This document shows positions 57,701 to 64,000 of a stretch of 64,000 bases of DNA, piece after piece (within the stretch, counting starts at the first letter, position 1; each line of letters starts with the position of its first letter). The stretch is from Dreissena polymorpha. Taxonomy: Eukaryota > Mollusca > Bivalvia > Myida > Dreissenidae. Location of the stretch: positions 121,716,532 to 121,780,531 of the forward strand of contig NC_068355.1 of assembly GCF_020536995.1 (NCBI RefSeq), given 5' to 3'. The notes under the pieces were generated by a model. It worked only from the letters and a program-made list of their open reading frames with translations, was not told the origin of the DNA and did no database searches. Position numbers and translations under genes: made by a program.

Positions 57701-58449
57701 TAATATCCGTAATTTTATCCTTTAAAACTATTTCCCATTATAATAGCGTATAATTTTCATATAAACGGATGTGTTATAATTTAAAACAAAACCTGACAAT
57801 TAAAATTATACGTTAATAAATTAATAATCTGTCCTTTTATCCGATGTATCGTGAGTGTTTTTTAACATAGGAGACGATTTGGAGTTTGATGCTTATTGTA
57901 GAATTGAACACACCTTAATTACTATCAATTATTTTTTATTTTATTTGTTTGATAACAATTATTATGTGATACTAATTTAAATTATTATTTTATCTGACAA
58001 ATGTTGATTGAGCTTGACAGCGAATAAAAAGTTCTGATTGAGTAGGTTACCCTCGTGCAAGTCCCAAGTGACCATATGACGCAATGTGGCGAAATTTTCA
58101 ATAAACGATGCTTCGTAGACCTCGTGCAAAACATGTCTGTTGCTTTGGACAGCAAGGTAGGTCCCAACATTTTGCCAGACTTTATTCTTCCAAATTGTTG
58201 CTTAGGTTGTTGGACATGCGCTTCCTGCCAGTTCAGAACACTATCATTGATGAAGCTCATCAAATTCTTTTGAACAGATTAAAGGGTCAATCCAAACAAA
58301 CAATATAAATATGAATATCGATTAAAAAAACAATAAAACAGTATAAGAGAACGTATATGAACGAAATGATATCTCTTGAATCAGACGTCAAACAATTGTA
58401 AAGTAAACACGATAACTTTGTAAATGCAGCCGACGAAGTATTCTTTAGT
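57701..58449. other. Non-coding stretch
   Basis: AT-rich. The frames at 57985-58308 lie on both strands over one moderately GC-rich patch and match nothing known to me. Confidence 0.4.
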
Positions 58450-58453
58450 TTAA

Positions 58454-58672
58454 CCCATTTATGCCTAGTGGACTCTCCCGTCCTTAACTGGATCATTTTA
58501 TTTCCAAAATTAGGGATGACTAGTATATTTATTTCTATATTTAGAATATTTCTTACAGAAATTCCTTTAAGCAAACAGCGCAGACCCTGATGAGACGCCG
58601 CATCATGCGGTGTCTAATCTGGGTCTACGCTGTTTGCCAAGGCTTTTTTTCTAGACGCTAGGCATAAACGGG
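58454..58672. mobile_element. TTAA-flanked MITE, CCCATTTATGCCTAG family (copy 4, inverted)
   Basis: TTAA stands at 58450-58453 and 58673-58676. Ends are CCCATTTATGCCTAGTGGAC and CTAGGCATAAACGGG. It lies in the opposite orientation to the copies at 8811 and 19481. The central hairpin is near complete (CAAACAGCGCAGACCCTGAT ... TCTGGGTCTACGCTGTTTG). Confidence 0.87.
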
Positions 58673-58676
58673 TTAA

Positions 58677-58912
58677 CGTGTTAGACCTATATAGCAATTG
58701 TCAACATGTGTCGGGATACACTGAAACCCACAAACATAACAGCTGACGATATTGCTACGCCCAATTACATCGGACACACACAAAGAAGGTAAATACAAAT
58801 TATATGCCAGATCAAGCCCTGGAAAGCATTGAAGTAGTCGTATGCAAGTAGGTAAGAGAGCTAAACAAACACACCAGAAAACAGAACTGTATGTATGCAA
58901 ATAATTAGCAAA
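58677..58912. other. Non-coding stretch
   Basis: Nothing recognised. Confidence 0.35.
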
Positions 58913-59215
58913 ACAAGAGCACCGCATAACGGGTGCCACGCTCGGCTGCGAAAGCTTGTCAGAATTCATTTTTTTAGAGGTCACAGTGACCTTGACCTTT
59001 GACCTAGTGACCCAAAATGGGTGTGGCGTGTAGAACTCATCAAGGTGCATGTACATATGAAGTTTCAAAGTTGTAGGTGGAAGCACTATGATTTTAGAGC
59101 CAATGTTTAGGTTTTAGCACGACGCCGGCGGATGGCGGACGGCGGACGACGAGCAGGCTATGACAATAGCTCGGGTTTTCTCCGAAAACAGCCTCGCTAA
59201 TGACGACAGAAAATG
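58913..59215. repeat. Dispersed bivalve repeat with nuclear-receptor-type motifs
   Basis: It contains AGAGCACCGCATAACGGGTG, CACGCTCGGCTGCGAAAGC, AGTTTCAAAGTTGTAGGTGG and ATAGCTCGGGTTTTCTCC, words I recall from a very common bivalve repeat. Inside, AGGTCACAGTGACCT (58978-58992) is a perfect palindromic estrogen-response-element consensus. TGACCTTTGACCT follows at once, a direct-repeat type nuclear-receptor site on the minus strand. No coding capacity. Element class unknown. Confidence 0.7.
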
Positions 59216-60778
59216 GTAAGAAGTCTGAAAACAGAAAACAGAAGTCTGAAACAAGTTGACCCATTCTGCACACATGATTGTTGCATCTGCATTTTATACT
59301 CACTACTTTTTTAATGTTAACGTATTTAAAAGAATAATTCATTATATAAAAATTGATCAATGAATGACATTCTGTTTTACGACTGTTTTTTTTTTGCATG
59401 TACAATGTATTTTTTATTTAAAATATAATTTTCTTATGTTTAAATCATATTTATAATTTTGATTTTGGCAATAGTTCACAGGTCACTGTTAGATTGTTAC
59501 AAATTAAAAAGAACACGTTTCTTAAGACGGAATTTCCGTTTTCATATAACGCTAACATGTAACGTTCCATAGAGGTCTCAACGAGTGTTGTTAAATGTAG
59601 ATACAATTTCCGAGATGAACCAAATAAAACTATGTGTATACAAAGGCTGAGTCTTTGGTTCGCTTTTATTCTTCATATTTATAAGTTATGTTATTTCTAG
59701 AAATCTTGAAAGTCTTACTAGACTTTCCGCGGATGATACTTTTACGAAGTGAGTTTTAAACAGCATGGTTGAAATAAGCGAACTTTGATATTGATTTTTA
59801 CACACTATCTCTATTCTTACCGATTCAATAAACCCACTTATCAGCGTCTTTTAAATACAAGCATTTGTTAACACCATGAAATGTTAAGTGGATGACAATT
59901 TTCAGTGGTACAAATTTGCATACAAATCTGGACAAGTATCACTAGTGTGTTAAAAATACGAACAAAACGTTTCATTCTTTATAAACGCTCACTTCACTCA
60001 CTCAAGATATTGTTATAATTTACTTTCGTAGGTTGTCGATATTTTATCACGATGCAACAGAAACAAAACTCCTAACATAACTTTAAAAAAAATGTTTTTA
60101 TGAACCAGATTTACTTATTTGAGAATAAAAGATATATAAACAAAATTGTTACTAAAAATTGTATACTTTGCAATTTAGAGATCCTGGCGCGTCGTTGTAA
60201 TGTAAGAAAACAGTTTTCTGTACACAATAGACTCAATCAATTGTCATTATTGTCAGATGTAAAGCGAATGAAAGTTCATAAACGATTATACCTACTCTTT
60301 GTATACAGGGTGCAGAATCAACGGAGTTTACATATTTACACACGGGCTGGAAAGAATGAAAGCACACCATTAAGAACGTTATTTTTGCAAAAATCTCAAG
60401 TTATTAAACAATGTTCTCCAAAATCTTAAATGCACAAAAGACGTTTTTTTTGCAGTTTGTGCCGAATCTTAAGCTTTAAGAATACATTTTTGAAAACGTG
60501 CAGAAATCGGTTCCAAAGTTTCACGTTGTGTGCAGCATAACCATGTAAATGAATGTTAATAACATCGAATTTTGGTCAAGAACACGTGTTATTAAATTAA
60601 GTAATTCTGCTGTTGTTCATATTGCCATACACCGCATAAAAAACTGGTTTGTATGCACTAGTTGGAATTATTTAGAATTTTTTTTTAAACAGTTATTTGA
60701 AATAAGCACCACTTACCGGTGTGTTTACATCCATTAACATACATTTATGAACACCATAAAGTCACGTTATCCTGCGAC

Positions 60779-60780
<2 letters not shown>
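59216..60780. other. Non-coding stretch
   Basis: AT-rich. The 109-codon plus-strand frame at 60100-60429 is Lys/Leu/Asn-rich and resembles nothing known. No RNA gene seen. Confidence 0.4.

Positions 60781-60781
<1 letters not shown>

Positions 60782-60867
<86 letters not shown>
60782..60867. repeat. (TA)n microsatellite
   Basis: About 43 uninterrupted TA dinucleotides. The frames through it (YIYIYI) are artefacts. Confidence 0.97.
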
Positions 60868-60868
<1 letters not shown>

Positions 60869-62214
60869 TTGTTAAACAATCTCGTTTCATGTTGTTTGCA
60901 AACAAATATGTCCCAAACATTCGTAATCTTCACTGCATGTGCACTTAAATATTAATTGCTCAGCTGTTTTGAGTATCATGTATGCGCTATCACTGTTATC
61001 ATAGAGGAACTTAAAAGTTGCCTTTCCGATCAAATCAGTAAACGTGCTTGAAATAAAAGGTAAAACCCCTGAAATCACAAGTAAAATTGACCCTGTTACG
61101 AAAAAAACACACGACTAGATTCGTTGCCTTTTGGCGTTCTAATGCGGTGACCCCGCATATAAGCATGTCGTATTGGATGTATTGTTTTATTATAGTCAAT
61201 TACTTTTATTTGTATTAACCGCCCTAAAAAATCAGCTATGTATAACAAGTCTGGGTCATGTTTGATAACAACCAACAGCTGAAACCAGTTAATTGTTTCT
61301 GATAATGACGAGTTGATATGAGTTTGCCCACGTGAAATGAAACATTTTAACATACGTTTCATGTGTAAAGTGTGCATATAACAGTGACGAGTTAATCCTT
61401 TTTTTACTGTCGACAATATTTCGCAAGGAATAAATGGAAACAACTGGTATGACATTTGTTAGAAATTGCTACTATTTTTCGTAACTGTTCTTTGTGTCTT
61501 AAGTAAAAGGCGTTTCAATTGTTATCTTCCTGTATTGATATTGTCTATCATGTATATATATATAATTGCTATACTTTAATTGGCGGGTAGGAGGACATTA
61601 CTGTGTTTAACTTTGAAATTGGGGCAAGTTCGTTTAGTATAAACAAGGTTTTTCACAAGGTTTAATGTACTGGGTTATTATTATGGGTATTGCGGTTGAA
61701 CGGGAATGTCAAATTGGTGGTTCTAGGCCAAAAGCATTGCGATGGCGGTGAAACTACACCGTATATCAAGCTAGCTTAGAAACCTGACTTTGGATTTTGT
61801 TTATTGTTTATATTAACGATGCTGTTAATAAGAGATTTCACTTAAGGGCAAGGATGCCTCACCATTACAGTGTTGTATTAAAACTGAAGACATGTCACAA
61901 ACAAGCTATTTATGGACTGCTTTCCTCTAAGCCTGGAGCTCAACGAGACGAGTGATACGCACGTAAACGTGTCTTGTACGGTAGTCATTTGTGGAAAGAA
62001 ATTTGATTGCATGATAAATAACATAGTATTATACCCTTATTAGCTATTTATGTCTAAATTTGACCTTCAACATTCAAGTGAGACCTTAACCTTTACGGTA
62101 GAGAAAGGTCAACAAAAAATGCCGTCTCCTCCCTGTGGTCACTAGTTATAAGTTTTTTTTAAATAGCATTATGAATGGAATAGTTACAATCACACAAATA
62201 TTTAAGGGAAGTGT
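60868..62214. other. Non-coding stretch
   Basis: The 119-codon minus-strand frame at 61096-61455 has no family resemblance I can name. Without intron signals or a relative it is treated as chance. Confidence 0.35.
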
Positions 62215-62345
62215 GTCCTTGACCTTTAAGTTAGGCAGACGGGTGTTACACCCGACACGACGTCTTGCTATAGTTTACATGTGTGGCAAATTACGTCAAA
62301 GACCATTAATACAGGACGCAAATATGAATGACACGGTAATTTCCA
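62215..62345. repeat. Decayed dispersed repeat (CCTTGACCTTT family)
   Basis: GTGTCCTTGACCTTTAAGTT and ACACCCGACACGACGTCTTG follow the order of a common bivalve repeat containing TTGACCTTTGAGGT and CGACACGTCGTCT. The copy is strongly diverged. Confidence 0.45.
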
Positions 62346-63644
62346 AGCGTTTTTATAGCTAAAATTATGGTTTGTGGTGATAAACAACACTCCCCCATTC
62401 ATCTCGTTAGAAGTAACTTATTTTAACATCGAACAATACTACTCTGTAGGGTGGCCAAGTTTTACACAACGGGCATGATTCGAACAGTTTTCGAAGATTC
62501 TTTTTGAGAGATTTTAACTTTTATAACTTTAATTGTCGGATGTTAATAAACGCACATGTAAAACTTGTTTCCAAAGGGTTATTTAATACACATTTGTACA
62601 TTTGAGTTAAAAGGTTATGCTAAAAAATGTGTGATTCTGCAGAACTGTCTGCGATTTCGTCGAAGTCGGTAACACAGATCATGTTCCGATATTAGATGTT
62701 TAGGAAAAAAGTCCTGGAAAGTGTTATTTTATTGAAAATTTAATGTCTCGTAACTTAAATATCGATGGACCAGAACAAAACTCAGCTTTGATCTGAAAGT
62801 CTTGCAAGTAGGTTCAAACACCAAAAATCAGGTATCTGAAAACGTTTTGGGAAAGTGTTATTTAAACGGAAACTCCTTCGTCCAAGGCCCGTAACTTCGC
62901 CAAAAGCTTGCGTACAATCCATAATAAATTATAGGTTATTGTGAAAAAAAACGTGTTTATTTATAAAGGGTTCATTTTAGGTTGGATATTTAAGACGACC
63001 ACCTCTTTTACGCGAACGCAGTAACGTAGGTATAACGCACGATGTGGTCATGGTGCCCTAACGACAAGTGTTTAATGCACGACCAACGCATCAACTTTAG
63101 CGCTCGTGCACATCTCGGTAGTGTAATTGATGAGATCGATAAAAAGAACGTCTGACGCACGTTTTCGTTGTTCAGATCTTGACGCATACTCGACCAAAGT
63201 GAACGCAATCAAGTTGTGATAAGAACTAAGGCTCCTCCCGCGCGACAAAACACACGCTCCAAAGTGTGGTGTAATCAGTTAACAGCTAGATGTTAACTGC
63301 AAATGCCGATCTTTATTATCAGCAAATTAATTTTGTTTAGACTCCTAAATTGCTGAATGTTTTTTGCAGATTTGAACAATTAATAACATATATAGGTTCA
63401 ATCGATATTATACATTGATTATCTGTCAATAATACCCGAAAGGGGAGTAAGACAGTATAGATATATAGATAATATACCAACGGTTCGAGCCATAGCACTA
63501 TTCCTAATATTATTCTTTATATAGTTCAGTTGTATTGTTTATCAGGATGCTTTATTTTTGCATTGTATACAATTATTTTTCAAAATAACAAAAATCTCTT
63601 TTGAATTCTGTTTTAAACTACTGGTATACTTAATCTTTTTTCAG
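62346..63644. other. Non-coding stretch, probably intronic
   Basis: No exon recognised. The segment directly before 63645 ends in a pyrimidine-rich tract and CAG, so at least its right part is probably an intron of the gene at the window edge. Confidence 0.35.
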
Positions 63645-63800
63645 GGTCGTCGACGTCGAATGCTTGCAGTGACGTCAAGGACAACGTGTTCTTTTGGGTC
63701 GGATTGTCATTTTTTGTCGGCAGCTTGGTTGTTTGGGTATTCATATGCCGAAGGCGCGTTTGTGCCTGCCAGATGTCCGAAGATCGGACTGAGCGGATCG
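63645..63800 (+). CDS. Probable internal exon encoding a transmembrane segment (unidentified gene)
   Basis: A good acceptor (CTTTTTTCAG) is followed by an open frame that is GC-richer than its surroundings and ends at GATCG/GTAATA. Translation gives NACSDVKDN, then a strongly hydrophobic stretch (VFFWVGLSFFVGSLVVWVFI), then CRRRVCACQMSEDRTER. This is a single-pass membrane segment followed by a basic stop-transfer signal and a Cys-rich cytoplasmic start. The exon is phase 1 at both ends (156 bp), common for exons of surface receptors. No family is named, and no partner exon is visible in the window. Confidence 0.5.
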
Positions 63801-64000
63801 GTAATACCTGTAATTTAAAGAACTGATTCGAAATGTTAAGTAACTAAGAACTTGAATAACTTCAACGGAGATCATCTTTTTCTACGTAGTTAATTTCGTG
63901 AAAAAACAATTTTTGTTCAATCCAAGTCTAAAAACAACTTTTTAAATGGAATGCGTTTTTACGCTAATTTCAAATGATTTGAATATTTTGATTTAATGTG
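63801..64000. other. Right edge, probably intron
   Basis: AT-rich. No exon recognised. Confidence 0.3.

Noticed and set aside
60100-60429. 109-codon plus-strand frame
   Set aside because: Low-information composition typical of AT-rich chance frames, with no family resemblance.
61096-61455. 119-codon minus-strand frame
   Set aside because: No recognisable family, domain or splice context. Such lengths occur by chance in 64 kb.
1-64000. CRISPR arrays, operons, riboswitches, plasmid or phage features
   Set aside because: The direct repeats have no unique equal-length spacers. Spliced gene structure and the repeat content are eukaryotic.

Overview
The window looks like nuclear DNA from an invertebrate animal, most likely a bivalve mollusc. 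It is AT-rich and gene-poor, and it is crowded with short TIR elements, tRNA-derived elements and LINE tails of the kind common in bivalve genomes. It holds one well-supported spliced gene of the animal gustatory-receptor-like family. The species assignment (perhaps a dreissenid or another heterodont) rests on remembered repeat families, not on a search.

Layout. 1-665 is a 27-bp minisatellite. 1.1-3.5 kb is a pile of LINE 3' ends and a MITE that was split by one of them. 4.05-4.94 kb is a fold-back element whose arms are tandem arrays. 8.5-9.7 kb is a dead VWA-domain gene with a TTAA-type MITE inside it. 11.6-12.7 kb is a minus-strand LINE 3' part. 13.7-17.8 kb is a nest: a SINE opened by a 3.2-kb long-inverted-repeat element, which itself carries a tRNA-bearing TIR element, followed by a hAT-like remnant.

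The gustatory-receptor-like gene runs on the minus strand from 34840 to 20274. It has four exons of 357, 23, 30 and 47 codons, all joined in phase 0. Its first intron is 11.5 kb and holds microsatellites, a hammerhead ribozyme motif, a tRNA-Val-like sequence and several TIR elements. Upstream of it, 35.7-39.8 kb is a three-level nest of DNA elements. 41.55-44.37 kb is a decayed minus-strand gene of an uncharacterised PIN/FEN1-like family. 53796-57686 is a LINE with an open 1282-codon APE-RT-RNase H frame and a perfect 14-bp target-site duplication. A probable membrane-spanning exon of an unidentified plus-strand gene sits at the right edge (63645-63800).

The most unusual theme is the number of element families flanked by TTAA: at least four, in ten or more copies. 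One family carries an internal tRNA-like module between its inverted ends. Two others have different ends but share a central hairpin. Coding capacity is otherwise low, and most short open frames are chance, tandem-repeat artefacts or shadows.
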